A stretch of 11,101 nt of DNA from Paracoccaceae bacterium (GCA_016764835.1 JAESRD010000011.1:1-11101); one strand, 5' to 3'. Positions 1 to 5,811 are shown, numbered from the stretch's first letter. Translations and numbers: made by a program. The notes: a model not told the origin generated them from the letters alone.

Positions 1-1
1 A

Positions 2-757
2 ATCGGCGGCGCACAGGCGATTGCGGCCTTGGCCTATGGTACAGCCTCTATCGCCCCAGTGGACAAAATCACCGGGCCGGGCAATGCCTATGTTGCTGCC
101 GCTAAACGCCGGGTTTTTGGCAAAGTTGGCATAGATATGATCGCCGGGCCGTCCGAGATTTTGGTGATTGCTGACGCCGATAATGACCCCGACTGGATCG
201 CGCTTGATCTGCTCAGCCAAGCCGAGCATGACCAAAGCGCGCAGAGCATTTTGATCACCGATAATGCGGATTTTGCCAGCCAAGTCGCCAATGCGGTTGA
301 GGCGCATTTGCCGGTGCTTGAGCGACGTGAGATCGCCGCCGCAAGCTGGGCGCAGAACGGCGCGATTATTGTCGTGCGAGACCTCGATGAGGCCGCAAAA
401 CTGTCTGACCGCTTCGCCCCGGAGCATCTTGAGCTTTGTGTGGCCGACCCCGAAGCGCTTTCGCAAAAGGTGCGCCATGCCGGGGCGCTGTTTTTGGGCG
501 CGTGGACACCAGAGGCGATCGGCGACTATGTAGGCGGGCCAAACCACGTCTTGCCAACAGCGCGTTCGGCGCGGTTTAGCTCTGGTCTCAGTGTGCTCGA
601 CTTTATGAAACGCACGACAATTGCGCAGATGAACCCGGCGGCTCTGGGCGCTATTGGCCCAGCAGCCGAGGTGTTGGCAAAGTCAGAATTGTTGCAGGCG
701 CATGGGCTGTCCGTCAGAGCGCGGCTGAAAAAGCTCAACCAGCCGTTAGCTGAGTGA
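2..757 (+). CDS. hisD: Histidinol dehydrogenase, C-terminal 251 residues (5' end outside window)
   Basis: Zinc enzyme that oxidises L-histidinol to L-histidine with two NAD+, the last step of histidine synthesis in the cytoplasm. The reading frame is open from base 2, so this is the 3' part of a gene whose family is normally about 430 residues. Visible family blocks are IGGAQAIAALAYGT at the left edge, GPGNAYVAAAKR, AGPSEILVIAD, SQAEHDQSAQ, FAPEHLEL, GDYVGGPNHVLPT and FSSGLSVLDFMKR. By comparison with the E. coli enzyme, the zinc ligands map to Gln73, His76, Asp175 and His234 of this fragment, and the catalytic Glu-His pair to 141-142. All are intact, so nothing suggests decay. The last 12 bases overlap the convergent small gene. 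In related genomes I would expect the UPF0262 gene directly downstream; here about 1.5 kb intervenes. Confidence 0.97.
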   Translation: MGGAQAIAALAYGTASIAPVDKITGPGNAYVAAAKRRVFGKVGIDMIAGPSEILVIADADNDPDWIALDLLSQAEHDQSAQSILITDNADFASQVANAVEAHLPVLERREIAAASWAQNGAIIVVRDLDEAAKLSDRFAPEHLELCVADPEALSQKVRHAGALFLGAWTPEAIGDYVGGPNHVLPTARSARFSSGLSVLDFMKRTTIAQMNPAALGAIGPAAEVLAKSELLQAHGLSVRARLKKLNQPLAE

Positions 758-1027
758 TCTTGAAAGTACTTCAACTTTTTTAGCTAAGCGCATGATTTCA
801 GTTACCCTTTCGGGAGGGAGCTGACCGGCCAGATCATAAGCGGCTTCAATAAGCAGGACCGCCGCATGGTCTAAGTTGGCTTTGCCGGGCAGCCGTCTCA
901 TCATCTGTGCCGGGTCCAGTACAACCTCTGGCTCTGCGATGGCTGCAAACTGCAAAATGTTAACCGCATTGTCTTTTGCGTTGTTTTCTGCGCGCTCAAT
1001 TTCTAGTTTTTTGCTCGGCACTGGCAT
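746..1027 (-). CDS. Small uncharacterised protein, 93 residues
   Basis: I do not recognise the family. The start is set at the ATG at 1027, because AAGAAAGAG lies 7 bases upstream as a good ribosome binding site; a TTG one codon earlier is possible but less likely. The protein begins MPVPSKKLEIERAENNAKDN, has no signal peptide or membrane segment, and looks mostly helical: a charged N-terminal part, a hydrophobic stretch near residues 55-66 (HAAVLLIEAAYDLA), then a charged helix LPPERVTEIMRLAKKVEVL. It converges on hisD with a 12-bp tail-to-tail overlap and diverges from the regulator gene across 295 bp. The good ribosome binding site and protein-like composition argue for a real gene. Its job is unknown; it could be controlled by, or work with, the neighbouring regulator, but that rests only on position. 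Confidence 0.62.
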   Translation of the reverse strand: MPVPSKKLEIERAENNAKDNAVNILQFAAIAEPEVVLDPAQMMRRLPGKANLDHAAVLLIEAAYDLAGQLPPERVTEIMRLAKKVEVLSRSLS

Positions 1028-1220
1028 CAATAAACTCTTTCTTCATACTAAATAAAACAGGTGAAACCGTGGCATTTCATTTCACTATATTTAACCAAAT
1101 CGGTTTGAGGAATTCGTAGAAGTTCTCAATTTGCTTAAAAAATGGGCGGAATAAGCGCATAATAGAGAGCATTAGCGAAGGCTGCGCGATTAGAATTAGA
1201 ATGAGCGAAGGTTTGGTTTA

Positions 1221-1237
1221 GTTTACCTTTGGTAAAC
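1221..1237. promoter_or_regulatory. Perfect inverted repeat, candidate operator
   Basis: GTTTACC-TTT-GGTAAAC is an exact 7-bp dyad with a 3-bp centre, ending 85 bp before the regulator start codon. Its size and symmetry suit a dimeric helix-turn-helix protein, and the right arm overlaps the candidate -35 element of the regulator promoter. Autorepression by the adjacent XRE protein is therefore a reasonable inference. The repeat is seen directly; its use as an operator is not shown. Confidence 0.5.
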
Positions 1238-1258
1238 ACACGCATTAGGCGCTACAAA
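1229..1258 (+). promoter_or_regulatory. Candidate promoter of the XRE regulator gene
   Basis: TTGGTA at 1229-1234 could act as a -35 element. GCTACAAA at 1251-1258 matches the alphaproteobacterial housekeeping -10 pattern GCTANAWC (known from Caulobacter) at 7 of 8 positions. Transcription would start near 1265, giving a leader of about 60 bases. The -35 element is embedded in the inverted repeat, consistent with repression by occlusion. This is a visual match only. Confidence 0.35.
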
Positions 1259-1322
1259 AAAGGGGTGACCTTGGATTTGTATGGTAGCTTAGCGAGCTGC
1301 AGGAATAACAGCGCCCCAAAAT

Positions 1323-2222
1323 ATGCCAAATGAACAAACAGCTATTTTTTCAGACAGGCTCCGGCGCCTTTGTGACCGGTATGGTAGCTATTCGCAGATC
1401 GCCCGTGATCTTGGCGTGAATCGCCAGCAATTTGCCCGCTACCTTAATGGTGCGACGATGCCGCGCGCTAATATGCTGCATAACATTGCTCGCTATTTTG
1501 GTGTTGAGGCCGAAATGCTAACCGGACAACGCTCCGAATTAAAACTACCACATGAATCGCCCTTTCAGATGGAAGCGCAGCCGACGCTGGGTGTTGTGCC
1601 GCAAAATCTTGGCACTGTGCAACCGCCGCGGGCCGGTGCCACGCATGAGCCAGGAGGGGCATCTACAAATATGTTTGCAGCCCTTTTTGGCCGCGCCCAG
1701 CTAGAGCCCATTACCCATTATGATCTTGAGCCGGGTTTTTATGTGCAATACAAAAACTCTTTCAGCGTGCCGGGGAAGATTATTGTTACTTTAGCGTATG
1801 TTAAGGAACGGGCCGGGCAATATTTTTATAAACGGCGCAACTCGGCTAAAATTCTGAAACACTTGCCGGGCATGTCTGCTGCCAATGTGAATGAAGGCGT
1901 ATTTGCTAAGCAAAACGGATTTTTGATCTTGATTGATATTGCCAGCATCCAAGGTGCGTTGACATTTCATGCATTCCGGCCGTCAACCGAGTTTAGCCGT
2001 GATATTATGCCGGGCTTGCATCTGTTTCCCGGTTTTGCTGGTGCTGCCGGGCCAATGGCCGGGCGGATTGTTTTGCAAAAAATGCGGCGAAATCAATGTC
2101 CTCTGGGGGAGGCGCGGCAGCAATGTCTTACCGATATTGAAAATATCCCGGCTGAGATAAGACGCTACCTTATAGCAGATGCTGACACTGGACTGAAGAA
2201 CCAGTTCTTGATGAAAACCTAA
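1323..2222 (+). CDS. XRE-family helix-turn-helix transcriptional regulator, 299 residues
   Basis: Probable DNA-binding regulator. Residues 9-68 form an XRE/Cro-CI type domain: helix 2 at SYSQIARDLGV and recognition helix at NRQQFARYLNGA, followed by LHNIARYFGVEAEMLTG, the usual last helix. Residues 70-115 are a proline/glycine-rich linker. Residues 116-299 form a second domain I cannot name; it is rich in predicted strands (FYVQYKNSF, GKIIVTLAYVKE, GQYFYKRR, GFLILIDIAS) and ends in a helical tail, and may sense a ligand. The ATG at 1323 is the only plausible start, because an in-frame TAG lies at 1290-1292 and the DNA-binding domain begins eight residues in. The ribosome binding site is weak (AGGA about 18 bases upstream). 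Base composition is more A+T-rich than the flanking housekeeping genes, hinting at a separate origin. The target is unknown, but the inverted repeat upstream suggests self-regulation. Confidence 0.88.
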   Translation: MPNEQTAIFSDRLRRLCDRYGSYSQIARDLGVNRQQFARYLNGATMPRANMLHNIARYFGVEAEMLTGQRSELKLPHESPFQMEAQPTLGVVPQNLGTVQPPRAGATHEPGGASTNMFAALFGRAQLEPITHYDLEPGFYVQYKNSFSVPGKIIVTLAYVKERAGQYFYKRRNSAKILKHLPGMSAANVNEGVFAKQNGFLILIDIASIQGALTFHAFRPSTEFSRDIMPGLHLFPGFAGAAGPMAGRIVLQKMRRNQCPLGEARQQCLTDIENIPAEIRRYLIADADTGLKNQFLMKT

Positions 2223-2285
2223 AGCCCGCGCCCGTGATGGTTGAACCTTTGGCCGCAGCCGGTTAGGGAACAAGCGCGCTGCAAC

Positions 2286-2305
2286 GAGTTTGCCCTGAGT
2301 TTGCC
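2286..2305 (+). repeat. Tandem 9-bp repeat abutting the UPF0262 start codon
   Basis: GAGTTTGCC occurs at 2286-2294 and again at 2297-2305, an 11-bp period (one helical turn), with the second copy touching the ATG at 2306. A near copy, GAATTTGCC, lies at 2313-2321 inside the gene. The repeats occupy the place where a ribosome binding site should be, and no clear Shine-Dalgarno sequence is visible. Function unknown. Confidence 0.6.
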
Positions 2306-2785
2306 ATGACCCGAATTTGCCATATTGAAATTGACGACAGCAACCTTCCGGCGCCCACGCCGGAGATTGAACAAGAGCGCAAGGTCGCGATCTTTGATCT
2401 GTTGGAAGAAAACGCGTTCACATTGCCCGAACGCGCGGGCCAACCCGCGCCGGACGGCCCCTACAAGCTGCACCTGTCTATCCGCGAGCGGCGGCTGGTT
2501 TTTGTCATCAGCACTGAAGACGACCAGCCGGCGGGCGAGTTTCATCTGTCGCTCGGGCCGTTTCGCCAAGTGGTCAAAGACTACTTTCAGATTTGTGCCA
2601 GCTATTTTGATGCGGTCAAAACCCTGCCTCCCGGCCAGATAGAGACCATCGACATGGCGCGGCGCGGGATTCACAACGAAGGCGCGCGGGTGTTGATGGA
2701 GCGGCTAGAGGGCAAGGCGAATGTCGATAGCCCAACGGCGCGGCGCTTGTTCACGCTAATTTGTGTCTTGCATTTTGGGGGCTGA
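2306..2785 (+). CDS. UPF0262 family protein, 159 residues
   Basis: Conserved alphaproteobacterial protein of unknown function (UPF0262). Recognised from the opening ICHIEIDDSNLPAPTPEIEQ, the block ERKVAIFDLLEEN, LHLSIRERRLVFVIST, FHLSLGPFRQVVKDYFQIC, the highly conserved IDMARRGIHNEGARVL and the C-terminal ARRLFTLICVLHFGG. The length matches the family as I know it, and the ATG at 2306 gives the expected N-terminus. No signal peptide or membrane segment is seen, so it is probably cytoplasmic. The phosphatase gene follows after 4 bases, so the two are surely co-transcribed. In relatives hisD usually sits directly upstream; here an 83-bp gap separates this gene from the XRE gene. Function cannot be inferred beyond its association with the histidine/phosphatase/infA cluster. 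Confidence 0.93.
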   Translation: MTRICHIEIDDSNLPAPTPEIEQERKVAIFDLLEENAFTLPERAGQPAPDGPYKLHLSIRERRLVFVISTEDDQPAGEFHLSLGPFRQVVKDYFQICASYFDAVKTLPPGQIETIDMARRGIHNEGARVLMERLEGKANVDSPTARRLFTLICVLHFGG

Positions 2786-2789
2786 ACGG

Positions 2790-3263
2790 ATGGCAGCTGA
2801 GCCCCCAAAAACGCTGCCGCAATCTGTTTTGTTTTGTTGTGATCATAATGCCGTACGCTCGCCGATGGCTGAGGGCATAATGAAAAAGTTCTATGGTTCC
2901 GAATGTTATATTCAGTCAGCGGGGGTGAAGTCTGACCTTGAGATTGACGGCTTTGCCATTGCGGTTTGCCAAGAGATTGGGGTTGAGCTGTCGCGCCACC
3001 GGTCGCGTAGTTTTGATGAGATGGAGCAGTGGGGCGATGATCTGTCGTCCTTTGATCTGGTCTTGGCGCTTAGTCCGGCCAGCCAGCGCCGGGCGTTAGA
3101 CCTGACCCGCGTTTTTCATCTCACAGTGGATTACTGGCCTATTCTTGATCCGACCGGTCTGGGCGAGGGGCGCGAAGACCGGCTGCACTCTTACCGGCAG
3201 GCGCGCGATATGATCGTTGAGCGGCTTGTCAGGCGCTGGGGCCCGCCGGTTAGCGGCACATAG
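2790..3263 (+). CDS. Low-molecular-weight protein-tyrosine-phosphatase-like protein, 157 residues
   Basis: Likely phosphatase of the low-molecular-weight tyrosine phosphatase/arsenate reductase fold. The signature loop CX5R(S) is present as CDHNAVRSPMAEG, with nucleophile Cys17 and Arg23, near the N-terminus as in the family. The probable general acid is Asp120 in ILDPTG. A short strand VLFCC leads into the loop. The start is the ATG at 2790: a GGGGG tract about 8 bases upstream lies over the end of the UPF0262 gene, and the start follows that gene's stop by 4 bases. An in-frame GTG at 2763 would overlap UPF0262 and adds nothing conserved. The substrate is unknown; arsenate reduction is less likely because I do not see the extra cysteine arrangement of thioredoxin-linked ArsC. 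Probably co-transcribed with UPF0262. Confidence 0.87.
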   Translation: MAAEPPKTLPQSVLFCCDHNAVRSPMAEGIMKKFYGSECYIQSAGVKSDLEIDGFAIAVCQEIGVELSRHRSRSFDEMEQWGDDLSSFDLVLALSPASQRRALDLTRVFHLTVDYWPILDPTGLGEGREDRLHSYRQARDMIVERLVRRWGPPVSGT

Positions 3264-3264
3264 C

Positions 3265-3295
3265 GCGCATTTGCCAAAAATAATGCGGATTTGCC
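3265..3295 (+). repeat. Imperfect 11-bp direct repeat upstream of infA
   Basis: GCGCATTTGCC at 3265-3275 recurs as GCGGATTTGCC at 3285-3295 (10 of 11 identical), 20 bp apart or two helical turns. The same stretch contains a CGCATT/AATGCG dyad (3266-3271 with 3282-3287), but no T-run follows, so it is not a standard terminator. It may be a protein-binding site or chance. Confidence 0.4.
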
Positions 3296-3326
3296 GCCGT
3301 AAACTCAGCTCATTTGTCTTTGGTGC

Positions 3327-3355
3327 TTGAAAACCCCGCGCTTAAGTCGCATATC
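3327..3355 (+). promoter_or_regulatory. Candidate infA promoter
   Basis: TTGAAA at 3327-3332 is separated by 17 bases from CATATC at 3350-3355. The -35 element is good and the -10 element is poor. The 137-bp gap before infA and its need for strong expression favour a dedicated promoter here, but this assignment is by eye. Confidence 0.33.
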
Positions 3356-3400
3356 CACCTCGTCCGCAAAATTGAGCGGATGGCTAAACGTGGAGAAAAC

Positions 3401-3619
3401 ATGGCCAAGGAAGAACTGCTCGAATTTCCCGGTATCGTTGTAGAACTATTGCCGAATGCGACATTCAGGGTCGAGCTGGAAAACGGCCATGAGATCATTG
3501 CGCATACAGCAGGCAAGATGCGCAAAAACCGCATTCGGGTTCTCGCTGGCGACAAAGTTCAGGTCGAGATGACCCCATATGATCTGTCCAAGGGCCGGAT
3601 CAACTACAGATTCCGTTGA
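3401..3619 (+). CDS. infA: Translation initiation factor IF-1, 72 residues
   Basis: Binds the 30S ribosomal A site and cooperates with IF-2 and IF-3 in initiation; a single S1-like OB-fold domain. The protein reads [20 protein letters not shown] through [20 protein letters not shown] and [12 protein letters not shown] to [13 protein letters not shown], matching bacterial IF-1 throughout, and is exactly the standard 72 residues. The ATG at 3401 has GGAG at 3392-3395. An in-frame ATG at 3380 would add MAKRGEN and is rejected because the family N-terminus is nearly invariant. It is followed after 7 bases by maf, so the two are probably one transcript. Confidence 0.98.
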   Translation: MAKEELLEFPGIVVELLPNATFRVELENGHEIIAHTAGKMRKNRIRVLAGDKVQVEMTPYDLSKGRINYRFR

Positions 3620-3626
3620 GCCAAGC

Positions 3627-4232
3627 ATGAGCGCTATGCGGCCCGATGCCAGCCTAAAGCTGGTGCTCGGCTCTGCGTCGGCGCGGCGGCTGGAACTGCT
3701 GGCCCAAATCGGGCTGGTGCCGGATGATGTGCGGCCCCCGGATATTGACGAGACCCCCAAAAAAGATGAGCCAGCGCGCGATTATGTGCGCCGCATTGCC
3801 CGGCAAAAAGCGCAAGCGATCGCGCTGGCCGCTGACGAAGTTCTGCTTTGTGCAGATACGACAGTCGCGCTTGGCCGCCGGATTATGGGCAAGCCCGCTG
3901 ACCGGGCCGAGGCGCAGGCGTTCTTGAAAAAGCTGTCGGGGCGGCGCCACCGGGTGATTACCGCCATTGCTGTGCGCCGCGGCGACCAGATGTGGGAAAA
4001 AGACGTGGTCACGCAGGTTGCTTTTAAGCGGCTCTCTGACCAAGAACTCAATTCTTATTTGAACAGCCAAGATTGGCAGGGCAAGGCCGGCGGCTACGCT
4101 ATTCAAGGGCCAGCGGGCGCGTTTGTGCCGTGGATCAACGGCTCGTTTAGCGCCGTAGTCGGGCTGCCACTTGAGCAAACCGCCAAATTGCTTAGCACCG
4201 CCGGTTATCCGGTTTGGAAGGACATGCCATGA
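3627..4232 (+). CDS. maf: Maf-family nucleotide pyrophosphatase (YhdE-like), 201 residues
   Basis: Maf/HAM1-type cytoplasmic house-cleaning enzyme that hydrolyses nucleoside triphosphates to monophosphates; the YhdE branch prefers dTTP and UTP. Motifs in order: [12 protein letters not shown] (residues 14-25, the SxSxRR phosphate site), PDIDET (38-43), RIARQKA (56-62), CADTTVALG (75-83, catalytic Asp77), [24 protein letters not shown] (103-116) and [20 protein letters not shown] then VVGLPL (155-182). All key residues are present, and the IQG...VVGLPL block resembles the dTTPase/UTPase subgroup rather than the m7GTPase YceF, though specificity is inferred. Length is normal. The start at 3627 is preferred; an ATG three codons later (3636) is also possible. 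It lies 7 bases after infA and overlaps the RNase gene by 4 bases (ATGA). Confidence 0.95.
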   Translation: MSAMRPDASLKLVLGSASARRLELLAQIGLVPDDVRPPDIDETPKKDEPARDYVRRIARQKAQAIALAADEVLLCADTTVALGRRIMGKPADRAEAQAFLKKLSGRRHRVITAIAVRRGDQMWEKDVVTQVAFKRLSDQELNSYLNSQDWQGKAGGYAIQGPAGAFVPWINGSFSAVVGLPLEQTAKLLSTAGYPVWKDMP

Positions 4233-5257
4233 AGGGCAGACGTGTAATCCTCGACCATATTCAAAGCAAAGCTGGCTTGCGTGAAGCGGCGGCGCTTATG
4301 GTTGATGGCCGGTTGGAAGACCTGCTCATCGACGGCATTGATGCGCCGCGCCCCGGTGCTATCTTTCGCGCGATATGTGACCGGCCGATCAAGGGCATGG
4401 GCGGCATGATGTTGCGTCTGCCCGGCGGTTCTGGTTTTTTGCGCAATGCAAAGGGCATGCGCCCCGGCCAGCCGATTTTGGTGCAGGTCACGGGCCTTGC
4501 AGAGGCGGGCAAAGCCGTGCCGGTTACCGACCGTGTTTTGTTCAAAAGCCGCTTTGCGATTGTGACCCCCGGTGCGCCGGGCATTAATGTCTCGCGCCAG
4601 ATCACCGATGAAGAAGAGCGGGTGCGCCTATTGGCCGCCGCGCATGCGGCCAGTGACGGCGCGCATGGGATCATTTTGCGCTCGGCGGCTGAGGGCGTGC
4701 CAGAGACCGAGATAGAAGAAGATCTCGCCGCCATGGAGACCCTCGCCAGCGCTGTGCTTGAGGACCTTGAGGGGCAGGGGCCAGAGGCGCTGACAGAGGG
4801 CGACGGCCCGCATGTGCTGGCCTGGCGCGAATGGGGCGGCGATGATGTGATCACCGAAGCTGGCGGCTTTGAGCGCGAAGGTGTTCTTGACGCAGTAGAG
4901 ATGTTGCGCAGTGCCGCCGTGAAGCTGGACCAAGGCTCAATGTTCATTGAGCCGACCCGCGCTTTGGTGGCCGTGGATGTAAATACAGGCGGTGACACCT
5001 CGCCCGCCGCCGCCCTAAAGACCAACCTCGCCGCCGCCCGCGCTTTGCCGCGCCAGCTGCGGCTACGTGGGCTTGGCGGGCAAGTGGCGGTTGATTTCGC
5101 GCCAATGTCAAAGGCCAACCGGCGGCAGCTGGAGCAAAGTCTGCGGGCATTGTTCAAGGCTGATCCGGTGGAAACATCGCTGGTTGGTTGGACCCAGATG
5201 GGGCTGTTTGAGTTGCAGCGTAAACGTGAGCGGCTGCCCTTGATGCAGGTGCTCTAA
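4229..5257 (+). CDS. Short ribonuclease E/G family protein lacking the zinc-link, 342 residues
   Basis: Endoribonuclease of the RNase E/G family, probably acting on single-stranded RNA. Residues about 40-105 are a diverged S1-like region ([40 protein letters not shown]). [10 protein letters not shown] (147-156) corresponds to the 5'-monophosphate sensor, with Arg151 and Ser in place of the usual Thr. Catalytic metal residues are Asp250 and Asn252 in VAVDVNTGG and Asp289 in VAVDFAPM; the ArgGln-LeuArg-LeuArg block 275-280 is conserved. It ends at [18 protein letters not shown], the point where E. coli RNase E and G continue into the CPxCxG zinc-link that joins dimers. That element and everything after it is absent, so it should be monomeric or pair differently. 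Ribosome binding site GGAAGG lies 7 bases before the ATG. It overlaps maf by 4 bases and yacG by 1. Distinct from the large RNase E expected elsewhere in the genome. Confidence 0.92.
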   Translation: MKGRRVILDHIQSKAGLREAAALMVDGRLEDLLIDGIDAPRPGAIFRAICDRPIKGMGGMMLRLPGGSGFLRNAKGMRPGQPILVQVTGLAEAGKAVPVTDRVLFKSRFAIVTPGAPGINVSRQITDEEERVRLLAAAHAASDGAHGIILRSAAEGVPETEIEEDLAAMETLASAVLEDLEGQGPEALTEGDGPHVLAWREWGGDDVITEAGGFEREGVLDAVEMLRSAAVKLDQGSMFIEPTRALVAVDVNTGGDTSPAAALKTNLAAARALPRQLRLRGLGGQVAVDFAPMSKANRRQLEQSLRALFKADPVETSLVGWTQMGLFELQRKRERLPLMQVL

Positions 5258-5430
5258 TGGCGCGGGCCGACCCCAGCGGCATTTGCCCAATGTGCAAAAA
5301 GCTGGCCGATATTAATTATCGGCCATTTTGTTCGCGCCGCTGCGCCGACCTTGATTTGGCCAAATGGCTGAACGGCAGCTATACCACGCCAAGCGAAGAG
5401 CCGGTTGATCCGTATTCGGACGAAGATTGA
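5257..5430 (+). CDS. yacG: DNA gyrase inhibitor / zinc-ribbon protein YacG, 57 residues
   Basis: Small zinc-binding protein; E. coli YacG binds GyrB and inhibits gyrase. The four-cysteine zinc ribbon is complete: Cys10 and Cys13 in ICPMCKK, Cys25 and Cys29 in YRPFCSRRCADLDLAKWL, the family hallmark. The C-terminus is acidic (EEPVDPYSDED) as in relatives. Its ATG shares an A with the TAA stop of the RNase gene (TAATG), and no independent ribosome binding site is obvious beyond the RNase coding end, so translation is probably by re-initiation. The frame differs from that of the RNase. It is the last gene of the plus-strand cluster. Confidence 0.94.
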   Translation: MARADPSGICPMCKKLADINYRPFCSRRCADLDLAKWLNGSYTTPSEEPVDPYSDED

Positions 5431-5441
5431 AAGCCGCAGCT

Positions 5442-5479
5442 AATTGCCTGCCTTCAAAGCGATGTTTAGCGCGGCAATT
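5442..5479. repeat. Inverted repeat AATTGCC/GGCAATT after yacG
   Basis: Perfect 7-bp arms at 5442-5448 and 5473-5479 with a 24-base loop, beginning 11 bases after the yacG stop. It could fold in the transcript and protect or end it, but no U-tract follows and the loop is long, so it is not a standard terminator. Confidence 0.4.
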
Positions 5480-5606
5480 GGTTCACTGAGAGCTTCTCCC
5501 GCAGTTTATAGGATCAATGTGCCAAGCCAGGTATGCTGGCCAAGCTGCGCTGTTATATCGGCCGCAAGGCCAAGCAAATTGCAGGCGGCTTGTCATCTAA
5601 ACGAAA

Positions 5607-5640
5607 CTAATGATGTCATTAGCCAAAAAGCTAATTTAGC
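5607..5640. repeat. Cluster of overlapping TTAGC/GCTAA palindromes
   Basis: CTAATGA-TG-TCATTAG (5607-5622) is a perfect 7-bp dyad with a 2-bp centre. It is followed at once by TTAGC-caaaaa-GCTAA (5619-5634), then GCTAA-t-TTAGC (5630-5640), so three dyads share arms over 34 bp. The first has the size of an operator for a dimeric regulator. No promoter or gene is obvious beside it, so its role is open. Confidence 0.45.
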
Positions 5641-5675
5641 GCCTAGATCATTCTACCTTGTTGAAAACCCAAGAT

Positions 5676-5705
5676 TTTCGCGCCGCACCGCGCGGTCCCG
5701 CGAAA
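5676..5705. repeat. 30-bp nested inverted repeat TTTCGCG...CGCGAAA
   Basis: Perfect 7-bp arms at 5676-5682 and 5699-5705 enclose a 16-base loop that itself contains the 10-bp palindrome ACCGCGCGGT (5687-5696). The GC-rich core would form a strong hairpin in RNA from either strand. No T-run flanks it. Possibly an interspersed repeat, a structured RNA element or part of a terminator. Confidence 0.4.
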
Positions 5706-5811
5706 CCCCGGTATTCACCTCGACATGACAGCATTACCTTCGCACTACAGTCAAACCCAAAAAATCAGAGAAAAATCCATGCGAATACATCAAGTTTCAT
5801 AGAGTGTTAAA

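Larger units (their letters stand above)
1028..1322. other. Divergent intergenic region between small gene and regulator
   Basis: This 295-bp stretch is visibly richer in A+T than the flanking genes and has no gene. It holds the perfect 17-bp inverted repeat at 1221-1237. A weaker related dyad, AACC-AAATC-GGTT, lies at 1093-1105 nearer the small gene, and a GTGAAA/TTTCAC dyad spans 1061-1085. The octamer AGCGAAGG is repeated at 1174-1181 and 1204-1211, 30 bp apart. Taken together it looks like a control region for both divergent genes. Confidence 0.6.
5431..5811. other. 381-bp intergenic region rich in inverted repeats, no convincing gene
   Basis: No open frame here has a credible start, ribosome binding site and recognisable protein. 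The stretch lies between the yacG stop and the 3' end of the opposing tRNA-Phe. It contains the dyads listed separately, a GCCAG-gtatg-CTGGC hairpin at 5526-5540, and three copies of GCCAAG (5521, 5539, 5569). No classic hairpin-plus-T-run terminator is seen for either strand; the only T-rich tract facing the tRNA is at about 5758-5776 (minus strand). A small RNA or a decayed gene cannot be excluded. Confidence 0.5.

Noticed and set aside
1174..1211. AGCGAAGG direct repeat 30 bp apart
   Set aside because: Only 8 bp and two copies; could be chance, so only mentioned in the intergenic entry.
758..2305. Insertion sequence or transposon explaining the interrupted cluster
   Set aside because: No transposase, terminal inverted repeats or target duplication could be found by eye.
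2763..2789. GTG start giving a 166-residue phosphatase
   Set aside because: It would overlap UPF0262 by 23 bases; the ATG at 2790 has better ribosome binding site spacing and the usual N-terminus.
3266..3287. Dyad CGCATT/AATGCG as a terminator after the phosphatase gene
   Set aside because: Only 6-bp arms, a weak stem, and no T-run follows.
3579..3626. Upstream start for maf inside infA
   Set aside because: The extra 16 residues are infA in another frame; Maf family N-termini match the ATG at 3627.
5444..5728. Plus-strand 94-residue open frame after yacG
   Set aside because: TTG start inside a hairpin arm, no ribosome binding site, unprotein-like composition, no recognisable family.
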